Origin: JAYODW01 sp038116745
Lineage (GTDB): Bacteria; Pseudomonadota; Gammaproteobacteria; Ga0077536
Length of the DNA: 64,000 nucleotides
Direction of reading: 5' to 3'
NCBI GenBank assembly: GCA_038116745.1
Contig: JAYODW010000025.1
Location: 1-64,000, forward strand
In this document: in pieces, positions 1 to 8,223 of the stretch
How the letters are laid out: each line of letters starts with the position of its first letter
Position numbering within the stretch: position 1 is the stretch's first letter
The notes under the pieces: model-generated
Told to the model about the DNA's origin: nothing
Seen by the model: the letters and a program-made list of their open reading frames with translations, nothing else
Database searches by the model: none
Translations under genes and position numbers: made by a program

Positions 1-2
1 TC

Positions 3-2135
3 AGCTTTTCCGCGCTCTCCATGGTGCGTAACGCGGCCAAAACGAGGAAAGCGCCACCAGCTGAGTTGCTTCTGCCCGGCAGCCCGCAGGCGCATATCGC
101 GTTTGTCGTTCCGGTCTTTTCTGACACGGACTCTGACGTGACAGACCTGCTGGGGTTCGTGCAGCTCTGTGTCACGGACCGCGCGCTGAAATCCGCATTT
201 TCGGAACAGGTTTCCGATGCCGTCGGCGCTGAGCTAAAGCAGGGCAGGTTTCTTATCGATCGCCTGGGGGCAAAACCCGATGGGGCAGGCAGAGGCTCAG
301 CGCCGGTGGCTGCCACGACACTGTCAGTCATCGTGCTTTCTGACAAGGCGCCAGCGCAGCAGAACGCTTCCGGGGACAGTTCACCGCTCCTGTTCGGCGT
401 CGTGGCACTGGTTGTTGTCGGCGCAGGCGGAATTATTGTCTGGCGCCGACGCAAACAGGCTAACGTGGCGGAAAAGCCGGATGACGCTGTCGTCATTCAA
501 GGGGCGCTGAAAGCGATCATCGATGGAGCTCACCCCGGGCTCGAAAGACTCATTCCTGGTCTCCCGGGAGGAGCGCGAGAAACTGGTGAAGATACTCAGC
601 CGCGTACGATCACGGATGGAGTCGAAGGGCTCAAATTCCGGGTTCGGGCCGACAAGGCGTCGGAAGAACATCAAACCGACGTTCCGGAACAGCCCCTTGC
701 TGAGAAGACAGCTGCGCCAATGACAGATGCAGAGGAGCACGTACCCCTGGAGAGGGTTGCAATCCCCACTTCTATATTCCGGTCCTACGACATCCGCGGG
801 ATAGTAGACGAGACCCTGACGGAAGAAGGGGTCTATCACATAGGGCGCGCGCTTGGCGCAGAAGCCGGAGCTCGGGACCAGCAGACGGTGGTGGTCGCAC
901 GCGACGGCCGTCTATCGGGTCCGGCTATGCATGCCGCATTGACTCGCGGTCTGCGCGAATCGGGTCGCGACGTGCTGGATATCGGGCTGGTCCCGACGCC
1001 TGTGCTGTATTTCGCAACGCACCACCTCGATACCCGAAGCGGTGTGATGATCACAGGTAGTCATAATCCAGCCAACTACAACGGGCTGAAGATCGTGCTT
1101 GATGGCGAAACACTGTCCGGCGAAGCAATTCAGGCTATTCGGCGCCGGGTTGAGGAGCAGGATTACACAGAAGGACAGGGTGAGCAGCAGTCTCTCGATA
1201 TCGTGGGTGAGTATCTGCGGCGCATCAGCGAGGAGATCCCGGTTTCTCTGGGAAACGCCTTGAAGATCGTTGTGGATTGCGGAAACGGGATCCCGGGTCT
1301 GGTAGCGCCTGAGGTGCTCCGCGCCATAGGGCACGATGTCGTTGAGCTGTACTGTGAGGTAGATGGTCATTTCCCCAATCACCATCCCGACCCTTCGCAG
1401 CCTGAAAACCTTGCAGACTTGATCACGCGGGTTCGGGACGAGGGCGCAGACCTGGGGTTGGCTTTCGACGGCGACGGCGACCGCCTGGGTGTGGTTGATG
1501 GGGAGGGGAATGTTCTCTGGCCGGACCAACAGATGATTCTTTTTTCGCGGGACATTCTTTCGCGGAACCCTGGCGCGACGATCATCTACGACGTGAAGTG
1601 TTCGCGTCTGCTGGCGGCGGACATCGCCGAAAACGGGGGTAAGCCGGTGATGTCAAAAACCGGTCACTCCCTGATCAAATCGGCCATGGTCGAACAAGGC
1701 GCGCTTCTCGCAGGAGAAATGAGCGGCCATATCTTTTTCAAGGAGCGGTGGTACGGGTTTGATGATGCGATCTACTCTGCTGCGCGCTTACTGGAGATTC
1801 TCGTAAGCAGTGGGAAATCCCCGGCGCAGCTGTTCGCAGAGCTGCCCAGCTCGGTCGCAACGCCCGAGTTACGCCTAGACATGCCGGAACAAGAACATGC
1901 TGAGTTCATGCGCCAGCTTATTCGCCTCGCAGAGTTCCCGGATGGCAAGGTGTCGACGCTTGATGGATTGCGCATCGACTTTGAGGATTCCTGGGGATTA
2001 ATCCGCCCATCGAATACGACCCCGTGTCTTGTGCTGCGTTTCGAGGGTGTCAATGATGAAGCCTTGGAGGACGTCAAACACAAGTTCCGCAGTCTCTTGT
2101 CCAACGTCGAAGCGTCGCTCGAGTTGCCGTTCTGA
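3..2135 (+). CDS. algC: Phosphomannomutase/phosphoglucomutase with membrane-anchored N-terminal region (5' end outside window)
   Basis: Interconverts hexose-1- and hexose-6-phosphates (mannose and glucose) for LPS and exopolysaccharide precursors. The reading frame is open to the left edge, so the gene is probably truncated by the window; the first ATG inside is at 21. Counting from that ATG, a hydrophobic segment followed by an Arg/Lys cluster lies at about residues 122-145, preceded by a region of no recognisable fold. The alpha-phosphohexomutase part starts near residue 250 with FRSYDIRG. It has the phosphoserine loop TGSHNP (about 345-350), the Mg-binding DGDGDR (about 482-488), the sugar-binding GEMSGH (about 564-569) and the C-terminal phosphate-binding RPSNTTP (about 663-669). 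All key motifs are present, so the enzyme should be active. The membrane-anchored N-terminus is also known from long AlgC forms in pseudomonads. The next gene is argB, 53 bases downstream, as in Pseudomonas. Confidence 0.9.
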   Translation, partial: SFSALSMVRNAAKTRKAPPAELLLPGSPQAHIAFVVPVFSDTDSDVTDLLGFVQLCVTDRALKSAFSEQVSDAVGAELKQGRFLIDRLGAKPDGAGRGSAPVAATTLSVIVLSDKAPAQQNASGDSSPLLFGVVALVVVGAGGIIVWRRRKQANVAEKPDDAVVIQGALKAIIDGAHPGLERLIPGLPGGARETGEDTQPRTITDGVEGLKFRVRADKASEEHQTDVPEQPLAEKTAAPMTDAEEHVPLERVAIPTSIFRSYDIRGIVDETLTEEGVYHIGRALGAEAGARDQQTVVVARDGRLSGPAMHAALTRGLRESGRDVLDIGLVPTPVLYFATHHLDTRSGVMITGSHNPANYNGLKIVLDGETLSGEAIQAIRRRVEEQDYTEGQGEQQSLDIVGEYLRRISEEIPVSLGNALKIVVDCGNGIPGLVAPEVLRAIGHDVVELYCEVDGHFPNHHPDPSQPENLADLITRVRDEGADLGLAFDGDGDRLGVVDGEGNVLWPDQQMILFSRDILSRNPGATIIYDVKCSRLLAADIAENGGKPVMSKTGHSLIKSAMVEQGALLAGEMSGHIFFKERWYGFDDAIYSAARLLEILVSSGKSPAQLFAELPSSVATPELRLDMPEQEHAEFMRQLIRLAEFPDGKVSTLDGLRIDFEDSWGLIRPSNTTPCLVLRFEGVNDEALEDVKHKFRSLLSNVEASLELPF

Positions 2136-2188
2136 CCAGCAGCTACTACTGGCCCTGATGGGCCGCATTGAAAACCTGAGAAATTTCT

Positions 2189-3079
2189 GTGAACCAGCAT
2201 GATGCCCCCACTGTAGCGCGCGTGCTTACAGCAGCGCTGCCCTATATCCAGCGTTACCGAGGCAAAACGGTCGTCATCAAATATGGCGGCAATGCGATGA
2301 CAGAGGACGCGCTCAAGGCCGGCTTCGCGCGCGACATAGTGCTGATGAAAGCGGTCGGCATCCGACCCATCATCGTTCACGGCGGCGGACCTCAGATCGG
2401 CGATCTCCTCAAACGGGTAGGCAAAGAATCCCGTTTTGTGGACGGGATGCGCGTGACGGACGCGGAGACCATGGATATCGTCGAAATGGTTCTCGGGGGG
2501 CTGGTCAACAAGGAAATCGTCAACCTGATTAATCGCAGCGGCGGGCGCGCTATCGGGCTGACGGGCAAGGACGGGCCACTGATTACCGCCACAAAGCTAC
2601 ATCTCAAGCCTAATGATGAGCGTGCCACGGCATCGGAAATCATTGATCTCGGTCACGTCGGCGAGGTCGCAGAGGTTCACAGCGAGATCCTCAACCATTT
2701 CGGAAGCGGTGATTTCATTCCGGTCATCGCGCCGATAGGGGTAGGTGTGGACGGTGCTTCTTACAACATTAATGCGGATCTGGTCGCAGGGCGGATTGCC
2801 GAGGAAATGAAGGCGGAGAAGCTGATCCTCCTCACCAACACGCCCGGTGTTCTGAGCCAGACAGGGGAGCTTCTGACCGGAATATCTGCCGCGCGGATCC
2901 GTGAGCTCATGGCAGATGGCACGATCTCAGGCGGGATGCTGCCCAAGATCGGCAGCGCGCTGGAGGCGGTGGAACGCGGGGTCAAGAGGGCTCACATCAT
3001 CGATGGGCGAGTGGAGCACGCACTCCTGCTTGAGATGTTTACCGACGAAGGCGTGGGAACCCTCATTGAATCCGCGTAA
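2189..3079 (+). CDS. argB: Acetylglutamate kinase
   Basis: Phosphorylates N-acetyl-L-glutamate, the second step of arginine biosynthesis, in the cytoplasm. The 296-residue protein has the normal length. It carries the amino-acid kinase signatures KYGGNAM near residue 31, HGGGPQI near residue 66, and the C-terminal GGMLPK segment typical of this family. The start is the GTG at 2189, which leaves a short N-terminal helix before the conserved LPYIQRYRGKTVVIKYGG region. It follows algC by 53 bases and its 3' end overlaps the probable slmA start by 14 bases, so the three look co-transcribed. Confidence 0.95.
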   Translation: MNQHDAPTVARVLTAALPYIQRYRGKTVVIKYGGNAMTEDALKAGFARDIVLMKAVGIRPIIVHGGGPQIGDLLKRVGKESRFVDGMRVTDAETMDIVEMVLGGLVNKEIVNLINRSGGRAIGLTGKDGPLITATKLHLKPNDERATASEIIDLGHVGEVAEVHSEILNHFGSGDFIPVIAPIGVGVDGASYNINADLVAGRIAEEMKAEKLILLTNTPGVLSQTGELLTGISAARIRELMADGTISGGMLPKIGSALEAVERGVKRAHIIDGRVEHALLLEMFTDEGVGTLIESA

Positions 3080-3662
3080 ACCAGCGCGTCGCCAGCAGAT
3101 TCTAGAGGTGCTGGCTGGCGAACTGGAGACACAGGCCGAATCTCGGATTACGACTGCGAGGCTGGCGCGCGCCGTAGGCGTATCTGAAGCTGCGCTGTAC
3201 CGACATTTTGCGAGCAAAGCGCAGATGTACGAAGCGCTCATCGCGTTTGCCGAGGACAGTGTCTTCATGCTGTTCAATCAGGTCATGACAGAGCAGCGAG
3301 ATGCCCATGTCCGCTGCCATCATCTTTGTCTGGCGCTGCTCAGATTTTCTGAGCGTAACCCTGGCATTACTCGGGTGCTGGTGGGGGATGCTCTTGCCGG
3401 TGAGCATGAACGCCTGCGCGTTCGTGTCGGTCAGTTCTTTGCGCGAGTAGAGACGCAGCTGCGCCAGGTCATGCGCGAACGGCGATTGGCCGACGACACA
3501 GTCTCTGATGAGTACGTCCACAACTCGGCACGCTTGCTATCAGCGATCGTCACCGGCCACATGAGCCAGTTTGTGCGGAGCAACTTCGCCGATCGTCCGA
3601 CCGTGGGTTGGGACGCGCGTTGGCACTTGCTCAAATTGGGCTTGTTTTCCGGGGCTGACTGA
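3066..3662 (+). CDS. slmA: Nucleoid occlusion factor SlmA (TetR family)
   Basis: DNA-binding TetR-family protein that, in E. coli, binds chromosomal SBS sites and antagonises FtsZ assembly over the nucleoid. The frame is open further upstream, but the best start is TTG at 3066. It gives 198 residues, exactly the usual SlmA length, and begins with a basic tail leading into RRQQILEVL. The helix-turn-helix shows VGVSEAALYRHFASK, almost identical to known SlmA, followed by SERNPGITRVL and RVETQLRQVMRE. The start lies inside the end of argB (14-base overlap), suggesting translational coupling. The TTG codon and weak ribosome binding site suggest low expression. The start is inferred from family length, not proved. 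Confidence 0.9.
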   Translation: MNPRKPARRQQILEVLAGELETQAESRITTARLARAVGVSEAALYRHFASKAQMYEALIAFAEDSVFMLFNQVMTEQRDAHVRCHHLCLALLRFSERNPGITRVLVGDALAGEHERLRVRVGQFFARVETQLRQVMRERRLADDTVSDEYVHNSARLLSAIVTGHMSQFVRSNFADRPTVGWDARWHLLKLGLFSGAD

Positions 3663-3706
3663 AGCTCTCGGTTGTCGGTGACCCCGGCTCAACCCGAATT
3701 CACGCG

Positions 3707-4345
3707 TCAGCGAGCCCCTTTCAGCTCGCGGAATCTTGCGATGTCAGCATCAAACCGCGCCGTGATCTTGGCTTGCTCAGCTTTCTGATTAGCGATGAAT
3801 TTCTCGTTGTCGCTAATCTGTCCACGTACGCTGTCGATCCCGCGCAGGAGCTCGTCTTTTGGTGTTTCCCCGTTGCGCTCGACTTCCGCCGCCCGTTCCA
3901 TCATGCGGTCGAGATTAGCCTGCAGTTTGTCAATGTGGCTGCGCGTGAGAGTGATTTGGGATTCCAGCTGCTTAATTTTTCCGTCACGCGTCATTATCAG
4001 GTCGTCCTCCGTCGAGAAAGTATCGAGAAGTACCCGGTCGTAATCAGCCTGTTCTTTCGCCAGCGTGGCGGCTTTGCGAGCCTCGGCCGCAGCCTCCCGC
4101 TCCGCTGTGAGCTCCTCCATGGTTTTTGCCGCGCCCTGTTCTTCCCTGGTGAGCCCTTGATTGCTCACCGTCTCATGTCCCTGCTGGGCGAATTCCGGCG
4201 GCACTGCGTTGCCGCACTCGCGAACGCCTTCGTTATTTTTCCAGCACTTGAAAGCGGCGCTGGCGGAATGCGGAACGATGGTGCAGATGGCCAACACTGT
4301 TAGCACCCAGATGGCGGAATAGTGACGCACTTGACTGCTCCTCAT
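3707..4345 (-). CDS. Secreted DUF4124-like protein with coiled coil
   Basis: Function unknown. The 212-residue product starts with a clear Sec signal peptide ending near residue 30 (after SASA). A short Cys-containing module follows (FKCWKNNEGVRECG) that resembles the DUF4124 module seen in many gammaproteobacterial periplasmic proteins. The rest, from about residue 75 to the end, is rich in Glu, Lys, Arg and Leu heptads and is predicted to be a long coiled coil. It is convergent with slmA and lies downstream of pyrE on the same strand with a 67-base gap. Location in the periplasm is inferred from the signal peptide. Confidence 0.7.
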   Translation of the reverse strand: MRSSQVRHYSAIWVLTVLAICTIVPHSASAAFKCWKNNEGVRECGNAVPPEFAQQGHETVSNQGLTREEQGAAKTMEELTAEREAAAEARKAATLAKEQADYDRVLLDTFSTEDDLIMTRDGKIKQLESQITLTRSHIDKLQANLDRMMERAAEVERNGETPKDELLRGIDSVRGQISDNEKFIANQKAEQAKITARFDADIARFRELKGAR

Positions 4346-4412
4346 TATTTACACCAAGAACAAGTCCGTTCGATATTAACCTGCACAGATTTCTTCTGCG
4401 GCCGAGGCGGAT

Positions 4413-5060
4413 TCAATCGTCGACCCCGTAGCTTTCTCGATAGGCCTCTATCCGTCGAACGTCGTTCTCGCTGTTTCTGCGCTCACGTAGAAACGTCAGC
4501 ATCTCTTTCAGTGACACAATCCGGATGACCGGCATGTTCAGTCCTCGTTCAACCTCCTGCACCGCAGATACCGCTGTTAGCCCGCGCTCCTGCCGATCAA
4601 GCGAAATTGCCACCCCGGCTGTCTGGCCGCCAGCGGCATGGATCAGCTCGACAGACTCGCGCACCGAGGTCCCCGCTGAAATGACATCGTCCACAATGAG
4701 GACACGGCCACGCAAAGCTGCTCCAAGCACAACACCGCCTTCCCCGTGATCTTTCGCTTCCTTACGATTGAAAGCGACGGGGATATCAAGCCCGTGGTCA
4801 CGCGCGAAACTGATCGCGACCGCGCTGCCGAGCGGGATCCCTTTGTAGGCCGGACCGAAAAGCATGTCGAAAGGGACGCCATGTGCAAGTATGGCGGCAG
4901 CGTATGCGCGCCCGAGCTGGTCCAGAGCGGCGCCACTGTCGAAGGCACCGGTGTTAAAAAAATAAGGGCTGACGCGGCCTGATTTAAGGACGAACTCGCC
5001 GAACTTTAAGGCGCCGCGGTCGATCGCAAAGGCCAGGAATTCGCGCTGATAATCGAGCAT
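4413..5060 (-). CDS. pyrE: Orotate phosphoribosyltransferase
   Basis: Converts orotate and PRPP to orotidine 5'-monophosphate in de novo UMP synthesis. The ATG at 5060 is chosen because it gives 215 residues (E. coli 213), begins MLDYQREFLAFAI, and has AAGGAG about 10 bases upstream; the frame stays open further upstream but nothing there looks conserved. The PRPP-binding loop VLIVDDVISAGTS is present, as are the family's KFGEFVLKSGR, FNRKEAKDHGEGG and SGRVSPYFFN segments. It is divergent from the exonuclease III gene. In pseudomonads pyrE also adjoins an exonuclease-III-like gene, crc. Confidence 0.95.
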   Translation of the reverse strand: MLDYQREFLAFAIDRGALKFGEFVLKSGRVSPYFFNTGAFDSGAALDQLGRAYAAAILAHGVPFDMLFGPAYKGIPLGSAVAISFARDHGLDIPVAFNRKEAKDHGEGGVVLGAALRGRVLIVDDVISAGTSVRESVELIHAAGGQTAGVAISLDRQERGLTAVSAVQEVERGLNMPVIRIVSLKEMLTFLRERRNSENDVRRIEAYRESYGVDD

Positions 5061-5124
5061 GGGATGGTTAGGACTCCGCTCCTTCGTAGACTTCTTATGA
5101 TATCTGGACCTCGCCCTTCGCAGG

Positions 5125-5152
5125 TTGTTAACACCACCAGTCCTTTTATTCT
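5125..5152 (+). promoter_or_regulatory. Candidate sigma-70 promoter for the exonuclease III gene
   Basis: TTGTTA at 5125-5130 and TATTCT at 5147-5152 are separated by 16 bases and sit about 55 bases before the xthA start, in the divergent pyrE-xthA gap. The match to -35 and -10 consensus is moderate. The -10 overlaps the left arm of the inverted repeat at 5148-5170. Confidence 0.4.
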
Positions 5153-5170
5153 GTGAGGCCTTCACAGAAT
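5148..5170. promoter_or_regulatory. Perfect inverted repeat (9+9, 5-base spacer) upstream of xthA; possible operator
   Basis: ATTCTGTGA and TCACAGAAT flank GGCCT with no mismatch. The repeat overlaps the -10 of the candidate xthA promoter and ends 36 bases before the xthA start codon, a typical place for a repressor site. The half-sites resemble a CRP/Vfr site (TGTGA/TCACA), but the spacer is five rather than the usual six bases. A role as an RNA hairpin cannot be excluded. Confidence 0.5.
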
Positions 5171-5206
5171 GAGTCCGTTCCATCCACGACCCCGGAGGGA
5201 TCCTGA

Positions 5207-5989
5207 ATGCGCATCATCTCGGCAAACCTGAACGGCATCCGTTCGGCTTACGCGAAAGGCTTTCACGACTGGCTCGCCAAACAAAAGGCTGACGTGGTCT
5301 GTCTGCAGGAGACTAAGGCGCAGCTTGAGCAGCTCGAGCCTGCGGTGCATTCCCCGGGCCGCTGGCATACCTATTTCTGCGACGCAGAAAAAAAAGGCTA
5401 CAGCGGTGTTGCGCTTTTTGCCCGGCGCCCGCCGGATAAGGTCATCTATGGGCTCGGATTCGAGGATTTCGATCGAGAGGGGCGCTACATTCAGGCGGAC
5501 TTCGGGGCTCTTTCTGTCGCGTCGGTTTACCTGCCCTCGGGATCTTCAAGTGAAGAGCGGCAGCAGATGAAGTTTCGTTTCATGGATCTTTTTCTGCCCT
5601 GGTTGCGCGAGCGAATGAACGATGGCCGCGAATATGTCCTGTGTGGTGACTGGAACATCGCGCACAAGGAAATCGACCTGCGAAACTGGCGCAGCAATCA
5701 GAAAAACTCCGGGTTTCTGCCGGAAGAAAGGGCCTGGCTCGACCGCGTGTTTGATGAACTCGGGTTTGTCGATGCCTTCAGAACCGTCAATTCTAATGAG
5801 GGCGAATACACCTGGTGGTCAAATCGAGGTCAGGCGCGAGAGAAAAATGTTGGCTGGCGCATCGACTATCAAATCACAACGCCGGGTCTCAGAGGACGCA
5901 TTGAAAAAGCCGCGGTCTACAAACGCTCCTGGTTCTCAGACCATGCCCCCCTGATCATCGATTACAGTGGGGCTGTAGAAGACTTTTGA
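5207..5989 (+). CDS. xthA: Exodeoxyribonuclease III (intact relative of Crc)
   Basis: Double-strand-specific 3'-5' exonuclease and AP endonuclease of base-excision repair, 260 residues. An AGGGAT-type ribosome binding site (GGAGGGA at 5190-5196) precedes the ATG. The Mg and catalytic residues of the exonuclease/endonuclease/phosphatase fold are all present: N7, E35 in LQETK, D148 and N150 in CGDWNIAH, and D245-H246 in SDHAPLI. Overall the sequence is most like the Pseudomonas pyrE-linked protein Crc (for example LPSGS, RAWLD, GWRIDYQITTPGLR). Crc has lost those catalytic residues, whereas this protein keeps them. I therefore call it an active exonuclease III rather than the catabolite-repression factor; whether it also has a Crc-like role cannot be told from the sequence. 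Confidence 0.88.
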   Translation: MRIISANLNGIRSAYAKGFHDWLAKQKADVVCLQETKAQLEQLEPAVHSPGRWHTYFCDAEKKGYSGVALFARRPPDKVIYGLGFEDFDREGRYIQADFGALSVASVYLPSGSSSEERQQMKFRFMDLFLPWLRERMNDGREYVLCGDWNIAHKEIDLRNWRSNQKNSGFLPEERAWLDRVFDELGFVDAFRTVNSNEGEYTWWSNRGQAREKNVGWRIDYQITTPGLRGRIEKAAVYKRSWFSDHAPLIIDYSGAVEDF

Positions 5990-6017
5990 CAAAGACAACG
6001 GCGACGCGCGCTGCTGC

Positions 6018-6641
6018 TCAGTCGCGACCGGTCGCGCGCTTACCTCGCATGATGCGATAAACCGCTATTTCGGCGAGAAGGTTGGGCAGCAGCTGCATGC
6101 CTTTTTTCGCGCGGTGCTGCGAATCAACGGTTGCCCGCTGCAGCACTGTAATGTTCTGGCTTGCGCACAAATCGTCGAAGTCTGCGACGGTGCACATGTG
6201 AATATTGGGCGTGTCATACCAGGTGTTCGGAAGGTGACGGGTTACCGGCATTCTGCCGCGGGCAAACTGCAGGCGGCAGCGCCAGTGCCCCATGTTCGGA
6301 AAAGTCACAATTCCCTCTCGACCGATGCTCAGAATCTCGTCAAGCAGTCGATGCGGAAAGCGCATGGCCTGGACGGTCTGAGTCATGATGACGAAGTCAA
6401 ACGAATCAGCATCAAAGCCGTCCAGCCCCTCGTCCAGATTGGCCTGGATCACATTAACCTTGCGAGCAATACAGGCAACGATATTGGCGGGTTCGATTTC
6501 GATCCCGTAGCCGGTGACTCCTTTTTCCTGATGCAGTGCCGCAAGGAGGGCGCCATCTCCGCAGCCCAGGTCGAGCACGCGGGCGCCGGGGGTAATCCAC
6601 TCCGCTATCAACCGCTGTTCGGGTCTCAGAGCAGGGTTCAC
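6018..6641 (-). CDS. metW: MetW methyltransferase-fold protein of methionine biosynthesis
   Basis: The 207-residue protein has a SAM-binding motif VLDLGCGDGALL near residue 20 and the family-specific stretches QTVQAMRFP, VTFPNMGHW and WYDTPNIH. MetW is regularly encoded with MetX in proteobacteria and is needed with it for the homoserine acylation branch of methionine synthesis. Its exact chemistry was long unclear. The start is the GTG at 6641, which overlaps the metX stop by four bases (GTGA), so the two are translationally coupled. Confidence 0.92.
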   Translation of the reverse strand: MNPALRPEQRLIAEWITPGARVLDLGCGDGALLAALHQEKGVTGYGIEIEPANIVACIARKVNVIQANLDEGLDGFDADSFDFVIMTQTVQAMRFPHRLLDEILSIGREGIVTFPNMGHWRCRLQFARGRMPVTRHLPNTWYDTPNIHMCTVADFDDLCASQNITVLQRATVDSQHRAKKGMQLLPNLLAEIAVYRIMRGKRATGRD

Positions 6642-7780
6642 GGACTGGTCTCTACCTGTGCCAGATAAGTGTTCAGTACCTGGTGATACTGCGGTATAGG
6701 CAGCAGAAACGAATCGTGTCCCAGGTCGGATACGATTTCGGCGTAGCTGACATCATGATCGCAGTCCAGCAGCGCACGCACTATCTCCCGTGAGCGCGCC
6801 GGCGAAAAGCGCCAGTCGCTGGAAAACGAAACGACCAGAAACCGCGCGCGGCAATTGGCGACAGCCGCGGTGAGATTCCCGCCAAAAGCCTGGGCTGGGT
6901 CAAAGTAGTCCAGCGCACGAGTCATCAGCAGATAGGTATTGGCATCGAAACGTCCGACGAATGATTCGCCCTGATGCTTCAGATAGGACTCGATCTCGAA
7001 TTCAACGCCATAGCCGAAATTGATTTTGCCCTCGCGCAGGTCACGACCAAACCGACTGTGGAGTACGTCGTCGGATAGATAGGTGATGTGACCGACCATG
7101 CGAGCGAGCTTCAATCCATGTTCGGGAAGTGCGTCATGCTCGTAATAGTGACCGGCGAAGTAACTGGGATCAGAGCGGATGGCCTGTCGCGCAATCTCGT
7201 TGAACGCTATGTTCTGCGTGGACAGCTTGGGCGCCGCTGCGATCACCAGCGCGTGCCGTACGCGTTCAGGAAACTCAATTGCCCATTGCAGGACCTGCAT
7301 GCCGCCCAAGCTGCCGCCCATGACGGCCGCCCAGCATTCGATTCCCAGCGCGTCGGCAAGGTGCGCCTGGCTGACCACCCAGTCATGAACTGTAACCAGC
7401 GGAAAATCGGGGCCATAACGCTTACCGGTTCCCGGTCTCGCGGACAGCGGACCTGTCGAGCCACCACATCCGCCGAGGTTGTTCGGACAGACAACGAAAA
7501 AGCGCTCTGTATCGAGCGGTTTCCCCGGACCGATACAGTTGTCCCACCAGCCGGGCTTGCGATCGTCGTGATGGTGGTATCCGGCCGCGTGGTGGTCTCC
7601 TGACAGGGCGTGGCATACCAGCACGGCATTGTCGCGGGCGGCGTTGAGCTGGCCATAGGTTTCAAAACACAGGTCGTAACCGTTCAGCGTCGCGCCGCTG
7701 TCCAGTGCCAGCGCGTGGTCGAAGTGCATCAGCTGCGGCTTGACCAGGCCTACGCTGTTGGCGGGGAACTCTGCTGACAT
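6638..7780 (-). CDS. metX: Homoserine O-acyltransferase MetX
   Basis: Acylates L-homoserine to commit it to methionine synthesis. The 380-residue alpha/beta hydrolase has the family segments CHALSGDHHAAG near residue 57 and NNLGGCGGSTGP near residue 100. The nucleophile elbow is GGSLGGMQ (Ser at about residue 156), and the catalytic Asp and His are in SSDWRFSP and GHDSFLL near the C-terminus. In Pseudomonas the MetX enzyme prefers succinyl-CoA, in many other bacteria acetyl-CoA; I cannot decide the donor here. It is transcribed ahead of metW with a four-base overlap. Confidence 0.92.
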   Translation of the reverse strand: MSAEFPANSVGLVKPQLMHFDHALALDSGATLNGYDLCFETYGQLNAARDNAVLVCHALSGDHHAAGYHHHDDRKPGWWDNCIGPGKPLDTERFFVVCPNNLGGCGGSTGPLSARPGTGKRYGPDFPLVTVHDWVVSQAHLADALGIECWAAVMGGSLGGMQVLQWAIEFPERVRHALVIAAAPKLSTQNIAFNEIARQAIRSDPSYFAGHYYEHDALPEHGLKLARMVGHITYLSDDVLHSRFGRDLREGKINFGYGVEFEIESYLKHQGESFVGRFDANTYLLMTRALDYFDPAQAFGGNLTAAVANCRARFLVVSFSSDWRFSPARSREIVRALLDCDHDVSYAEIVSDLGHDSFLLPIPQYHQVLNTYLAQVETSP

Positions 7781-7822
7781 GAATGTATTCGCGAACCGGG
7801 AGTACGGACTGCAAGGCGGGTG

Positions 7823-7852
7823 AGTCTAAGATTTGGAATGCCGCTAGAGCAA
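7823..7852 (-). promoter_or_regulatory. Candidate sigma-70 promoter for metX-metW
   Basis: On the minus strand TTGCTC (7852-7847) and TAGACT (7828-7823) are 18 bases apart, about 43 bases upstream of the metX ATG. This is a reasonable but not perfect match; no operator was recognised next to it. Confidence 0.4.
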
Positions 7853-7878
7853 ACCGGAATGAGTTAATCGAGATCCGT

Positions 7879-8223
7879 TCAGGCGCGAACCCCGCCAGCG
7901 TCGGAAGATGCGTCCAGGGACATGAGTTCGGCGGGTAGTATGACCGGTGCCCGGACCGAAACCCGCTTGATTCGTGTGCGCTGCCCCCGCTCTATCGTGA
8001 CCTGTCGCGGTGCTACGCCGAAAGTGCGGGCAATAAGCCGGGAGAGGCACTCGTTGGCTTTGCCGTCCCGGGCCGGAGCCGAGATGTCTGCACGTAACCA
8101 GGCGTCTCCTCGATACTCCAGAATGTCCCTGCGCGCGCCGGGTCTGACCTTGACGGTCAGCAGCAGCACATCGTCATGCCAGTGGAAGGCTGACGCGGCG
8201 GAGGTCTTCTCACAGAAGCGCAA
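7879..8223 (-). CDS. yggU: DUF167 (YggU-type) protein
   Basis: Small conserved protein of unknown function. It has the family core VKVRPGARRD near the start, then DAWLRADISAPARDGKANE and LIARTFGVAPRQVTIERG. The frame continues upstream to TTG 8247. I prefer the TTG at 8223, which gives 114 residues and only a 14-base overlap with the end of yggT; the start is uncertain because neither codon has a strong ribosome binding site. It ends the yggS-proC-yggT-yggU cluster, a very common arrangement in gammaproteobacteria. Confidence 0.8.
   Translation of the reverse strand: MRFCEKTSAASAFHWHDDVLLLTVKVRPGARRDILEYRGDAWLRADISAPARDGKANECLSRLIARTFGVAPRQVTIERGQRTRIKRVSVRAPVILPAELMSLDASSDAGGVRA

Noticed and set aside
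5148..5170. Calling the xthA inverted repeat a CRP/Vfr site
   Set aside because: The TGTGA and TCACA half-sites are five bases apart, whereas CRP sites have six; kept as an operator of unknown factor.
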